Source: an uncultured Oscillospiraceae bacterium (GTDB lineage: Bacteria; Bacillota; Clostridia; Oscillospirales; Oscillospiraceae). From it: a stretch of DNA of 64,000 bases. The DNA lies in NCBI GenBank assembly GCA_934667095.1, contig CAKULE010000004.1, positions 74,559 to 138,558 on the forward strand, in the 5' to 3' direction. A program made the translations under genes and the position numbers. The notes beneath the pieces were generated by a model. That model made no database searches, was not told where the DNA came from, and saw only the letters and a list, made by a program, of their open reading frames with translations. Of the stretch, positions 52,214 to 61,070 are shown piece by piece (position 1 is the first letter of the stretch; each line of letters starts with the position of its first letter).

Positions 52214-53014
52214 TTATTCGCTGTCAGCGGTGATGTTCAGCTCTCCGCCGGCGTCTTCGCCGGTGCTGGTGACGGTGCAGTCCTCTTCGGTCCCAGCCAG
52301 ATGGATGCGGTTGGCCCGGCATAGCTCCAGAATGGCCAGAAAAGTGGCCACGATCTCGGAGCGGCTGCGGTTGCCCCGGAACATGGCCCGGAACCGGGTC
52401 ACGCCGAACTGCACCAGCTGGTCCAGAATGGCCTTGGCTTTATCCGCCACGGGGTATGGCTCCCGGCCGACAATGCCTTCAAAGACCCGGGCCGGTGGCG
52501 GCATGCGGTTGTTCACCCGCTCCAGCGTCGCGCTCATGGCCTGAAGCAGGTCTCCCGGGCTGTGTTGGTACTCATAGGTCCGGCTGGCCCGGATGGGCTC
52601 CGGCGGCTTGGCAAGGTAGTCCCGGCCGTATTCATACCGGCGGCCCAGCGACTCGGTCACGGCCTTGATCTTCAGGTAGCTCTCATGCTGCTGGTGCTGC
52701 TCCAGCGCGGCCATCAGCAGCTCCATCTCGCTGGCCGCCTCCTCGTCATCGATGGAGAGCAGCATACGGGTCTTGATGTAGACCAGATGGGCAGCCATAG
52801 TGACGAACTCGCTGGCCACCTCCAGATTCAGCTCTTCCCTGCGCTCCATCCACTCCAGATACTGGTCCAGCAGCAGGGAGATCTGGATGTCACGGATCTC
52901 GATCTTGTTCTTGCTCAGCAGGTGCAGGATCAGGTCCAGCGGGCCGTCGAAGTCCTCCATGTCCTCCTGTCTGGTGCGGATAACCTTGTCCAGATGGTAG
53001 ATAGGCGTCTCCAC
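52214..53014 (-). CDS. scpA: Segregation and condensation protein A
   Basis: This 266-aa kleisin bridges the Smc heads. The N-terminal FDGPLDLILHLLSKNKIEIRDIQISLLLDQYLEW contacts Smc, and the C-terminal winged helix includes FRAMFRGNRSRSEIVATFLAILELCR. GTG 53014 has GGGGGGA in position; the longer frame to 53071 would start inside the promoter leader without a ribosome site. Confidence 0.95.
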   Translation of the reverse strand: METPIYHLDKVIRTRQEDMEDFDGPLDLILHLLSKNKIEIRDIQISLLLDQYLEWMERREELNLEVASEFVTMAAHLVYIKTRMLLSIDDEEAASEMELLMAALEQHQQHESYLKIKAVTESLGRRYEYGRDYLAKPPEPIRASRTYEYQHSPGDLLQAMSATLERVNNRMPPPARVFEGIVGREPYPVADKAKAILDQLVQFGVTRFRAMFRGNRSRSEIVATFLAILELCRANRIHLAGTEEDCTVTSTGEDAGGELNITADSE

Positions 53015-53047
53015 GGCTCGTCCCCCCTGTCCCAAAAGTTTCGTATT

Positions 53048-53076
53048 ATTATAGCAAAAAAAGCGCGACAATACAA
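53048..53076 (-). promoter_or_regulatory. Promoter for the scpA operon
   Basis: On the minus strand TTGTAT (53076-53071), 17 bp, TATAAT (53053-53048). This argues for the scpA start at 53014. Confidence 0.7.
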
Positions 53077-53101
53077 GTATGCCCAGCCGGTCTTTTTACA
53101 G

Positions 53102-53139
53102 ACAGACAGCAGACGCCTGCACGGCGTCTGCTGTCTGTT
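53102..53139 (-). terminator. Hairpin after rnc
   Basis: ACAGACAGCAGACGCC pairs with GGCGTCTGCTGTCTGT (16 bp, 5-nt loop), ten bases after the rnc stop codon. The T-tail is weak. Confidence 0.65.
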
Positions 53140-53148
53140 TCAAATCCT

Positions 53149-53829
53149 TTACCTGCTCTCCAGTTTTTCCAGCGCAGCTTTGGCAGACATCTGCTCCGCC
53201 TCTTTCTTGGTCCTGCCGCGGCCGATCCCTACAGGCTTCCCATCTACGGACGCCTCCATGACGAACATCCGGGCGTGGTCGGGGCCGGTCTCCTCCAGCA
53301 GCCGGTATGCCACGGTATGGCCCGGGTCCCGCTGGACCAGCTCCTGCAGGGTAGTCTTGTAGTCACGATCCACAGCTTTGGCCTTTTCCCGCTCCTTGTC
53401 CAGAATGAAGGTGCGGATGATGGCCGCCGCCGGGTCCAGCCCGCCGTCCAGAAATACTGCGGCCAGCATCGCCTCAGTGGCGTCCGCCAGAATGGAGGGG
53501 CGGGTGCGGCCGCCGCCGGCGTCTTCTCCCCGGCCCAGCTTGAGGTAGCGGCCCAGATCCAGCACCCGGGCCACCTCGTAAAGGCTGTCTTCACAAACCA
53601 GCGCGGCGCGGGTCCGGGTGAGCTCCCCCTCCGGCATGCTCGGATGCGCGCAGAACAGCCACTGCGCCACCACCATGCCCAGCACGGAGTCCCCAAGGAA
53701 CTCCAGCCGCTCGTTGCTGGTGATGCCCATGGCCCGGTGCTCGTTGGCATAGGAGCTGTGGGTCATGGCGTGCTCCAGCAGGGCGCGGTCCTGAAAATGA
53801 TAGCCTAATTTTTCTTCCAGATCTTTCAT
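53149..53829 (-). CDS. rnc: Ribonuclease III
   Basis: This 226-aa dsRNA endonuclease processes rRNA. The catalytic signature NERLEFLGDSVLG is present, with the second acidic site in ADATEAMLAAVFLDGG, and a C-terminal dsRNA-binding domain (TTLQELVQRDPGHTVAYRLLEETGPDH, then GRTKKEAEQMSAKAALEKL). It follows acpP downstream, in the usual plsX-acpP-rnc order. Confidence 0.97.
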   Translation of the reverse strand: MKDLEEKLGYHFQDRALLEHAMTHSSYANEHRAMGITSNERLEFLGDSVLGMVVAQWLFCAHPSMPEGELTRTRAALVCEDSLYEVARVLDLGRYLKLGRGEDAGGGRTRPSILADATEAMLAAVFLDGGLDPAAAIIRTFILDKEREKAKAVDRDYKTTLQELVQRDPGHTVAYRLLEETGPDHARMFVMEASVDGKPVGIGRGRTKKEAEQMSAKAALEKLESR

Positions 53830-53847
53830 AGTCCCTCCAATGAAAAG

Positions 53848-53880
53848 AGAAACGCCCCGCGTATCCCGCGGAGCGTTTCT
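53848..53880 (-). terminator. Terminator after acpP
   Basis: A 14-bp stem (AGAAACGCTCCGCG with CGCGGGGCGTTTCT, one G-U on the minus strand) is followed by T-rich sequence. Confidence 0.8.
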
Positions 53881-53886
53881 GCTGTG

Positions 53887-54126
53887 TTAGCCATCCAGAT
53901 GCAGATGCTCCTGAATATACTTGTAGAGGTCGCCCACAGTGACGATCTCAGTGAGGTCATCCTCCTGTATCTCAGGCAGGCCGAAGTCATCCTCCAGAGC
54001 CATGGAGAGGTCGATCAGATCCACAGAATCAGCACCAAGATCATCAATAAACGAGGTATCGGCAGTCACAGAGCCGGCCTCCACGCCGAACTGATCGGCG
54101 ATCAGCGCGCAAAGATCGTTGAACAT
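53887..54126 (-). CDS. acpP: Acyl carrier protein
   Basis: This 79-aa acidic four-helix protein carries fatty-acyl chains. The phosphopantetheine site is DLGADSVDLIDL with S34; Val replaces the more usual Leu after the serine, which is tolerated. ATG 54126 is chosen, giving the normal length. It has its own near-consensus promoter in the gap behind plsX and is followed by a terminator, so it can be expressed at a high level on its own. Confidence 0.95.
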   Translation of the reverse strand: MFNDLCALIADQFGVEAGSVTADTSFIDDLGADSVDLIDLSMALEDDFGLPEIQEDDLTEIVTVGDLYKYIQEHLHLDG

Positions 54127-54164
54127 AGTCCCAAACAACTCCTTCAGCTTGTAAGTCTTCCAAC

Positions 54165-54193
54165 ATAATAGGGACTTCTTTCTCTGCTGTCAA
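54165..54193 (-). promoter_or_regulatory. Promoter for acpP
   Basis: On the minus strand TTGACA (54193-54188), 17 bp, TATTAT (54170-54165). Confidence 0.75.
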
Positions 54194-54218
54194 GAGTGTT
54201 TTACAGAATTTCCGGGGT

Positions 54219-55271
54219 TTATTCGCCGTCTGAGGTCTGCTCGTTCAGGCTGTGCACCGGCAGGCGCATATATTCCACGTTTTCGGTGATGTCCTCGATG
54301 ATGCCGGCCTTTTTGTATTCCACGGCCTGACGGATAGCATTTTTGAATGCCCGGGCATCGGAAGAACCATGGGCCTTGACCACCGGCTTGGAAATCCCCA
54401 TAAGGGCAGTCCCGCCCACCTCGCTGACATCCATGAGCTTTTTGAACTCCTTCAACTGGTCCTTCATCAGCAGGGCGGCCAGCTTGGTCTTAAAGCTCTT
54501 GAGGAACATTTTCTTGATCTCATGGCCAAGGAAAATCCCTGTGCCTTCGATGGTCTTGAGGAAGACATTCCCGGAATAGCCATCGCAGACGATAACGTCC
54601 ACCGCACCCTCCATGGCCTCCCTGCCCTCGATATTGCCGGCAAAGTTGATGCGGCCCTCGTCCGCCGCCTTTTGCAGAAGCACGTAAGCCTCCCGCTGGA
54701 GGTCGGTGCCCTTGGATGCCTCCACGCCGATGTTCAGCAGGCCCACCCGGGGCTCCGGCTTGCCCAGCACGCGCTCGGCATAATAGCTGCCCATAAAGGC
54801 AAACTGGAGCAGAAACTCCGGGGTGCACTCGGCGTTGGCGCCGCAGTCCACCAGTACAGCCCGGCCTGCCTCCGTGGGGATTGCCAGCGTCAGCGCCGCC
54901 CGGCGGATGCCCCGGATACGCTTGGCCAGCATGGTGGAGCCCGCCAGCAGCGCGCCGGTGGAACCCGCGGACACGAAGGCATCGCCCTCTCCCCGCTTGA
55001 GCATCCCCAGTCCCACGATCATGGAGGAATCCTTTTTCTCCTTCACGGCGTTGGCGGGATTGTCAGACATCTCGATGACCTGATCCGCGTGGCAGATTTC
55101 CACGCCGGCGGGCAGCTCGGCCACGCCGGACTCGTGCAGGGCAGTCAGAATGGCTTCGCCGCGGCCCACCAGCACGACCTCAACGCCGTACTCCTTTGCA
55201 GCATCAAGGGCACCCTGTACCACGGCCTTGGGGGCATTGTCGCCGCCCATGGCATCTACGATGATCTTCAT
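54219..55271 (-). CDS. plsX: Phosphate acyltransferase PlsX
   Basis: This 350-aa enzyme makes acyl-phosphate from acyl-ACP for membrane lipid synthesis. It opens KIIVDAMGGDNAPKAVVQGAL and contains SAGSTGALLAGS, RAALTLAIPTEAGRAVLVDCGAN and VVCDGYSGNVFLKTIEG, all conserved. Normal length. Upstream of acpP and rnc in the same direction. Confidence 0.96.
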   Translation of the reverse strand: MKIIVDAMGGDNAPKAVVQGALDAAKEYGVEVVLVGRGEAILTALHESGVAELPAGVEICHADQVIEMSDNPANAVKEKKDSSMIVGLGMLKRGEGDAFVSAGSTGALLAGSTMLAKRIRGIRRAALTLAIPTEAGRAVLVDCGANAECTPEFLLQFAFMGSYYAERVLGKPEPRVGLLNIGVEASKGTDLQREAYVLLQKAADEGRINFAGNIEGREAMEGAVDVIVCDGYSGNVFLKTIEGTGIFLGHEIKKMFLKSFKTKLAALLMKDQLKEFKKLMDVSEVGGTALMGISKPVVKAHGSSDARAFKNAIRQAVEYKKAGIIEDITENVEYMRLPVHSLNEQTSDGE

Positions 55272-55297
55272 GGTGCTTTTTCTCCTTCCCGGTTGTC

Positions 55298-56602
55298 TTA
55301 CAGTCGTTCCAGCAGACCGTCTACCAGCGTCAGTGACCGCTGGGACAGCTCCGCGTTCTTGTTCCGCTTGCCCTTGACCTTATGATCCAGGGGCGGCATG
55401 ATGCCGAAGTTGATGTTCATGGGCTGGAAATCCCCGATACTCTTGCTGCTGACATAGAGGGCCAGCGCGCCGATGGCGGTCTCCCGTGGAAAGTCCACAG
55501 GTGCCTGCCCCAGCAGACGGTGAGCCAGCTCTACCCCGGCCAGGAAGCCGGAAGCGGTGGACTCCACATAGCCCTCTACTCCGGTGATCTGGCCGGCAAA
55601 GGCCACCCGCTCCTGACCCCGGACCCGGTAGTACCGGTCCAGCAGCCGGGGAGAATCCAGATAGGTGTTGCGGTGCATGACGCCGTAGCGCACATACTCC
55701 GCATCGTGCAGCGCGGGGATCATGGAGAACACCCGCTTCTGCTCCCCCCACTTCAGGTGGGTCTGGAAGCCCACGATATTGTAGAGGGTGCCGTCGGCGT
55801 TGTCCCGGCGGAGCTGTACCACAGCGTAGGGCTCCTTTCCCGTAGCCGGATCCCTCAGCCCCCGGGGCTTCAGGGGGCCGAAGCAGAGGGTCTGCTCCCC
55901 CCTGCGGGCCATGACCTCCACAGGCATGCAGCCCTCGAACACGCTGGAGTCCTCAAAGCCGTGGACCTCTGCCTCCTGGGCGGCGCACAGCTCTTTCCAG
56001 AAGGCGAGGTATTCCTCCTGTGTCATGGGGCAGTTGATATAGTCCGCCGTGCCACGGTCATAGCGTGAGGCGAAGAAGGCATGGTCCATGTCCACGCTGT
56101 CAAAGGTGACGATGGGAGCCGCCGCGTCGTAGAAGTTCAGGTACTTCCCGCCGGGCAGCAGCCGGGAGATGGCGGCAAAGAGCGCGTCAGAGGTCAGGGG
56201 CCCGGAGGCCACGATGACCTCCCCCTCCGGGATGTCGGTCACCTCTCCCTCCACCACCGTGATGCCGGGGTGAGAACGGATGGCCTTCGTCACCGCCTCA
56301 GAAAAGCCGACCCGGTCCACGGCCAGCGCGCCGCCGGCCTCCACCCGGGTCTCGTCCGCGCAGCGGAGGATCAAAGAGCTGCAGCGGCGCAGTTCTTCCT
56401 TCAGCAGACCCACGGCATTCTCCAGCTGGTCAGAGCGCAGGGAGTTGGAGCACACCAACTCCGCGAAGCCGGCGCTGTGGTGGGCGGGGGTCATCTTGGC
56501 GGGCTTCATCTCCCGCAGGGTGACGGGGATCCCCCGCTGGGCCAGCTGCCACGCGGCCTCGCACCCGGCCAGACCCGCGCCGATCACGGTGACGTTCTGC
56601 AT
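55298..56602 (-). CDS. trmFO: Folate-dependent tRNA-U54 methyltransferase TrmFO
   Basis: This 434-aa FAD protein makes ribothymidine at position 54 of tRNA using methylene-THF. It opens VTVIGAGLAGCEAAWQLAQRGIPVTLREM; LVCSNSLRSD, EEYLAFWKEL and the C-terminal PMNINFGIMPPL are characteristic. ATG 56602 follows GAGGG and gives the family length; ATG 56614 overlaps the topA stop and adds four residues. The topA-trmFO order is as in Bacillus. Confidence 0.95.
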   Translation of the reverse strand: MQNVTVIGAGLAGCEAAWQLAQRGIPVTLREMKPAKMTPAHHSAGFAELVCSNSLRSDQLENAVGLLKEELRRCSSLILRCADETRVEAGGALAVDRVGFSEAVTKAIRSHPGITVVEGEVTDIPEGEVIVASGPLTSDALFAAISRLLPGGKYLNFYDAAAPIVTFDSVDMDHAFFASRYDRGTADYINCPMTQEEYLAFWKELCAAQEAEVHGFEDSSVFEGCMPVEVMARRGEQTLCFGPLKPRGLRDPATGKEPYAVVQLRRDNADGTLYNIVGFQTHLKWGEQKRVFSMIPALHDAEYVRYGVMHRNTYLDSPRLLDRYYRVRGQERVAFAGQITGVEGYVESTASGFLAGVELAHRLLGQAPVDFPRETAIGALALYVSSKSIGDFQPMNINFGIMPPLDHKVKGKRNKNAELSQRSLTLVDGLLERL

Positions 56603-56610
56603 GTTTTCCC

Positions 56611-58896
56611 TCATTCCTCGCTCTTCGTCTTCCTGGTCGTTGTCTTTTTTGCCGCCGGTTTCTTTGCTGTGGTCTTCTTTGCGGCAGACTTCTTCGCCAC
56701 CGCCTTTTTTACCGGCTTCGTCTCAGCGCTCTCCGCGGCAGGGGCCGCCTCGCCCTCGGTCTTGGCCGCGGCCTTGCGGTAGCCGCCGCGCTTCTCCTCC
56801 GGGGTGAAGTTGGAGCACTTCTCGTTGATGCAGAAGGGCCGCTTGTAGCCCCGGCCCGCTTTCTTGAACATGGTCTGGCCGCACACAGGGCAGTTGTCCT
56901 TCACCGGCACGTCCCACGTCATGAAGTCGCAGTGGCGGCCGTCCTTGGCGGCGTTGAACTCACAGCCGTAGTAGGTATACCCCTTCTTGGAGGTCTTCTT
57001 CAGGATGCGGCCGCCGCACAGGGGGCACTTGCCGGGCATCTCCACCACCAGCGGCTTGGTGAAGGTACACTCCGGCCAGCCCGGGCAGGCCAGAAAACGG
57101 CCGAACCGGCCGGATTTGACTACCAGATTGCGGCCGCAGACATCGCACACCTCGTCGGATACCTCGTCCGGGACCTTGATGCGCTCGCCGTCCAGGTCCT
57201 TCTCCGCCTGCTCCAGCTCCTTGGAGAAGTCGCCGTAGAAGTCCCGCAGGACCTGCTTCCACGGCAGCTTGCCCTCCTCCACCTCGTCCAGGCGATGCTC
57301 CATCTGGGCCGTGAAGTCGGGGTCCACGATGTCGGCAAACTTGTCCTTCATCAGGCCGGTGACCACCTCGCCCAGCGGAGTGGGATGGAGATATTTTCCC
57401 TCCTTGACCACGTACTCCCGGTCGGTAATGGTAGAGATGGTGGGAGCATACGTGGAGGGGCGGCCGATGCCCCGCTCCTCCAGCGCGCGGATGAGGGTGG
57501 CCTCGGTATACTGAGAGGGCGGCTGAGTGAAGTGCTGGGCCCTGGCCAGATCGTTCAGCTTCAGGGTCTCCCCCTCCTTCAGATCCGGCAACGGGGACTG
57601 GGGCGCTTCGTCATCTTCGTCCCGACTCTCCTCGTAGACGGCGGTGTAGCCGCTGAACTTCACAGAGGAGTGGTTGGCCCGGAACTGATACCCGGCGGAG
57701 CCCACTTCGATGGTGACGCTGTCATACACGGCGGGGGCCATCTGGCAGGCCAGGAAACGACTCCAGATCAGCTTGTACAGCCGGTACTGCTCACTGGTCA
57801 GGTCCTTTTTCAGCTGCTCCGGCGTCAGGTTCACGTCGGAGGGACGGATGGCCTCGTGGGCGTCTTGCGCACCGCTCTTGGTCTTGAACTGCCGGGGCTG
57901 GGCCGGGCAGTAGTCCTTGCCGTAGCGGGCGGAGATAAAGCCACAGGCGGCCTTGACCGCCTCTTCGGACAGGCGGAGAGAGTCAGTACGCATATAGGTG
58001 ATGAGACCCACAGCGCCCTCGCCCTCCAGCTCAATGCCTTCGTAGAGCTGCTGGGCCACGGACATGGTACGCCGGGGGGTCATGTTCAGCTTGCGGGATG
58101 CCTCCTGCTGGAGCGTAGAGGTGGTAAAAGGCGGAGCGGGGTTGCGGGTCTTGTCCTGCCGCTTCACGCTGTCAACAGTAAAGGGAGACACCTTTACGGC
58201 ATCCTCCACCTTCTGCACGTCGGCCTCATTGTTCAGCTCCTGCTTTTTCCCGGCGCTGCCGTAGAACTCCGCCTTGAAGCCGCCCAGATTGGGGGCGATA
58301 CGGGACAGGTCCACAGACAGGGACCAGTACTCCTTGGGCTGGAAAGAGCGGATCTCCTCCTCCCGCTCCACCACCAGGCGGGTGGCCACGGACTGGACGC
58401 GGCCTGCGGACAAGCCACGGCGGATCTTCTTCCAAAGCAGCGGGGACAGCTGATAGCCCACCACCCGGTCCAGCACCCGGCGGGCCTGTTGGGCATCCAC
58501 CAGATTCTGGTCAATATCCCGGGGCTGGGCGATGGAGTCGGTGACCACCTTGCGGGTGATCTCGTTGAAGGTCACGCGGCAGGTCTTGTCCTTGGGCACG
58601 CCCAGCACCGATTGCAGATGCCAGGAAATAGCCTCTCCCTCGCGGTCAGGGTCGGTGGCCAGATAGACCCGCTGGCTGGATTTGGCAGCCTTGCGCAGCT
58701 CATCGATGGTCTCTTTTTTTGCCTTGATGTCCTGATAGTCCGGCTCAAAGGTGGTCAGGTCCACCCCCAGCTTGCTCTTAGGCAGGTCACGGACATGGCC
58801 CATGGATGCCTTCACCTGATAGTCCGGGCCCAGATACTTGCCGATGGTCTTTGCCTTTGCCGGGGACTCCACGATCACCAAATTTTTCTTCGCCAT
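56611..58896 (-). CDS. topA: DNA topoisomerase I
   Basis: This 761-aa type IA topoisomerase relaxes negative supercoils. It has the Toprim domain (LVIVESPAKAKTIGKYLG; TDPDREGEAISWHL), the catalytic-Tyr segment GLITYMRTDS, and three C-terminal C4 zinc ribbons (CDVCGRNL, CPLCGGRI, CPVCGQTM). A Lys/Ala/Thr-rich tail follows (VAKKSAAKKTTAKKPAAKK), likely binding DNA. It follows dprA as in other Firmicutes. Confidence 0.96.
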   Translation of the reverse strand: MAKKNLVIVESPAKAKTIGKYLGPDYQVKASMGHVRDLPKSKLGVDLTTFEPDYQDIKAKKETIDELRKAAKSSQRVYLATDPDREGEAISWHLQSVLGVPKDKTCRVTFNEITRKVVTDSIAQPRDIDQNLVDAQQARRVLDRVVGYQLSPLLWKKIRRGLSAGRVQSVATRLVVEREEEIRSFQPKEYWSLSVDLSRIAPNLGGFKAEFYGSAGKKQELNNEADVQKVEDAVKVSPFTVDSVKRQDKTRNPAPPFTTSTLQQEASRKLNMTPRRTMSVAQQLYEGIELEGEGAVGLITYMRTDSLRLSEEAVKAACGFISARYGKDYCPAQPRQFKTKSGAQDAHEAIRPSDVNLTPEQLKKDLTSEQYRLYKLIWSRFLACQMAPAVYDSVTIEVGSAGYQFRANHSSVKFSGYTAVYEESRDEDDEAPQSPLPDLKEGETLKLNDLARAQHFTQPPSQYTEATLIRALEERGIGRPSTYAPTISTITDREYVVKEGKYLHPTPLGEVVTGLMKDKFADIVDPDFTAQMEHRLDEVEEGKLPWKQVLRDFYGDFSKELEQAEKDLDGERIKVPDEVSDEVCDVCGRNLVVKSGRFGRFLACPGWPECTFTKPLVVEMPGKCPLCGGRILKKTSKKGYTYYGCEFNAAKDGRHCDFMTWDVPVKDNCPVCGQTMFKKAGRGYKRPFCINEKCSNFTPEEKRGGYRKAAAKTEGEAAPAAESAETKPVKKAVAKKSAAKKTTAKKPAAKKTTTRKTKSEE

Positions 58897-58903
58897 ATCT
58901 TAA

Positions 58904-60145
58904 TTACTCCATTTTCAATTTACCTGCGGTGCAGAACTGCTTTCCGCTTTTCTCGGTCACATAGCCCAGCACCTGCAGGATGGTCAGCGCCGACAGCACC
59001 CTCCGGGCCGGGAGCTGGGCGTATTCCACCAGCTCGTCTACCCGCAGGGTGCGCCCCTCAAAGGCCAGCAGCACGGTACACTGGTCGTCGGTGAGCTTTC
59101 CTTTACATTCCTGCCAGTCAATATATGCGGTATCGGCACCGCTGTCAACCACTTTTTTCTTGGCCGGCTGCTCCGGGGCCCGCTCCGCCTCCGAGGCGCG
59201 CACCGCCTCGTCCACCCGCTGGCGGGCAGTCTCCGGGTGAAGAAAGCCCTGCCGGCGGAGCCGCCCGGGGAACCGGTCAACGAGCTCGCACAGTACATCG
59301 TCGGCGTTCAGGATGAGTTTGGCGGCCCCCTCCTGAATCAGACGGTTGGTGCCCTCACTGTACACGGAACCGATGGGCCCAGGGACGGCGAAGACCTCCC
59401 GGTCCTGATCCAGCGCGTGGCCCACAGTGAGCAATGTGCCGCCGCTCCGCTTGCTCTCCACGGCGATGACACCCACGGACAGGCCGCTGATGATGCGGTT
59501 GCGCACCGGGAACTGCGCGCCCCGGTGGGGCGTGCCCGGCGGATATTCCGAGATCAGGGTGCCCACCACCGACACATCCTCATACAGCGGGCGGTTGCGC
59601 CGGGGGTAGATCACGTCCAGTCCGCCGGCCAGCACGGACACCACACTGCCGCCCGCCTGAAGCGCGCCCCGCACGGCGGCGGTGTCAACGCCCTCCGCCA
59701 TGCCGGAGACGATGAGCGCCCCGGCCCGGGTCAGGTCCATGGAGAGCCGGCTGGCGGCCTCAAGGCCATAGGGCGTGGCATCCCGGGTACCCACAATGGC
59801 AATGGCCGCCTCCTGATCAAAGGAAACCGGGCGGCCCTTCATGTAGAGCACCAGCGGCGGCTGGTGGATGGCGGCCAACCGCTCCGGATAGACTGCATCC
59901 TGCAGGGTCACCACCCGGATGCCCAGCCGGTCGCAGTCGCCCAGCACCCTGTCTGCCTCCGCCATGGACTTGTCCAGCAGGGATGGAAGCGCTCCAGCTG
60001 GCAGGCCCTCCACCTGCCGGTATTCCTCCTCGTCGGCGAAATAGATGCGCTCCGGGGAGCCGAAATACTCCAGCGCCCGGATCGCCGCCTGACCCGCCAG
60101 CTCTCTCCGCTGGGTCAGCCAGATCCAGTATTTCAGGTTCGCCAT
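58904..60145 (-). CDS. dprA: DNA processing protein DprA
   Basis: This 413-aa protein loads RecA on incoming ssDNA. It has the N-terminal helical part with LSLDKS-like ALPSLLDKSM, and the Rossmann-fold DprA/Smf domain: IAIVGTRDATPYGLEAA, GALIVSGMAEGVDTAA, SEYPPGTPHRGAQFPVRNRIISGLS and AVPGPIG. A winged-helix C-terminus completes it. Full-length, between a SpoU gene and topA. Confidence 0.95.
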   Translation of the reverse strand: MANLKYWIWLTQRRELAGQAAIRALEYFGSPERIYFADEEEYRQVEGLPAGALPSLLDKSMAEADRVLGDCDRLGIRVVTLQDAVYPERLAAIHQPPLVLYMKGRPVSFDQEAAIAIVGTRDATPYGLEAASRLSMDLTRAGALIVSGMAEGVDTAAVRGALQAGGSVVSVLAGGLDVIYPRRNRPLYEDVSVVGTLISEYPPGTPHRGAQFPVRNRIISGLSVGVIAVESKRSGGTLLTVGHALDQDREVFAVPGPIGSVYSEGTNRLIQEGAAKLILNADDVLCELVDRFPGRLRRQGFLHPETARQRVDEAVRASEAERAPEQPAKKKVVDSGADTAYIDWQECKGKLTDDQCTVLLAFEGRTLRVDELVEYAQLPARRVLSALTILQVLGYVTEKSGKQFCTAGKLKME

Positions 60146-60163
60146 CCAGTGCGCCGCCTCTCT

Positions 60164-60934
60164 TTACAATCTCTCCCGTGCCATCTCCCACAGCACTGCG
60201 CAGGCCGCCATGGCCGCGTTCAGGGACTCGCACCGCTCCCGCATGGGGATGCGCACGGTACGGAAGCACAGCTCCAGCGCCCGCTGGGACACGCCACGCC
60301 CCTCACTGCCGATGATCACGGCGGAACGGCCCAGCTCCACTGTCCGTACATCCACCGTGTCTTCCAGCAGAGCGGTGGCATACAGCGGGATCCCCTCTGC
60401 CGCCAGCACAGCCGCGGCCCGATCCAGCTCCGCCTCCCATACAGGCAGGCGGAATACCGCGCCCATGGTGGCCCGGACAGTCTTTGGGCCCCACGGGTCG
60501 GCGCAGCCGTTGCAGAGAATGAGCCCGTCCGCCCCGAAGGCGTCCGCTGTGCGCCAGATAGTGCCCACATTGCCGGGGTCCTGCACCCCATCCAGCACCA
60601 GATAGCGCTCCCCCGGCAGCCGCTCCGGGAGCGCAAGGGAGCTGCCTTTACAGAGAAACACCACGCCCTGAGGGGTCTCCGTGTCCGCCACGGCGGCCAG
60701 CAGCGCATCCGGGACCTCCACCAGCCGCACACTGGCCGGAAGCTCCGGCAGCGTGGTCCCCTGCGCAAAAATCACCGTCTCCAACTCCGCGCCCCACTTC
60801 AGGGCCTCGGCCAGCAGCTTGGGGCCCTCGCCGCAGAAGACTCCCTCTGCCCTGCGCTGGGCCCGCTTACCGTTCAGCTTTCTCATGCGGGTCACAAGGG
60901 GGTTGGTGCGGCTGGTGATCGTCTCTGCGTTCAT
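60164..60934 (-). CDS. TrmH/SpoU-family RNA 2'-O-methyltransferase
   Basis: This 256-aa SPOUT methyltransferase has an N-terminal substrate-binding domain (LVTRMRKLNGKRAQRRAEGVFCGEGPKLLAEAL) and the knotted SAM domain with LDGVQDPGNVGTIWRTADAFG, IIGSEGRGVS and RIPMRERCESLNAAMAACAVLWE. The rRNA or tRNA target is not certain; the RlmB-like length suggests 23S rRNA. A clear promoter lies upstream, making it head of the SpoU-dprA-topA-trmFO run. Confidence 0.92.
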   Translation of the reverse strand: MNAETITSRTNPLVTRMRKLNGKRAQRRAEGVFCGEGPKLLAEALKWGAELETVIFAQGTTLPELPASVRLVEVPDALLAAVADTETPQGVVFLCKGSSLALPERLPGERYLVLDGVQDPGNVGTIWRTADAFGADGLILCNGCADPWGPKTVRATMGAVFRLPVWEAELDRAAAVLAAEGIPLYATALLEDTVDVRTVELGRSAVIIGSEGRGVSQRALELCFRTVRIPMRERCESLNAAMAACAVLWEMARERL

Positions 60935-60969
60935 GGCGTTCCTCCGATAAAAATGCAGAATATTTTGAT

Positions 60970-60998
60970 ATTATATCACAGGCTTATTCACTTTTCAA
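60970..60998 (-). promoter_or_regulatory. Promoter for the SpoU-dprA-topA run
   Basis: On the minus strand TTGAAA (60998-60993), 17 bp, TATAAT (60975-60970). Confidence 0.75.
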
Positions 60999-61003
60999 GG
61001 CAC

Positions 61004-61032
61004 TTGAAACTGCCGTACCAAAGGGCTATAAT
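61004..61032 (+). promoter_or_regulatory. Promoter for the GH13 gene
   Basis: TTGAAA (61004-61009), 17 bp, TATAAT (61027-61032), back to back with the minus-strand promoter and built of the same two hexamers. Confidence 0.75.
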
Positions 61033-61070
61033 CAGTTGTATATCAAAATAATTCCAAAGGAGCGATCATC

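Noticed and set aside
56932..59094. A 720-codon plus-strand open frame
   Set aside because: It is antisense to topA and dprA, whose conserved motifs are unambiguous.
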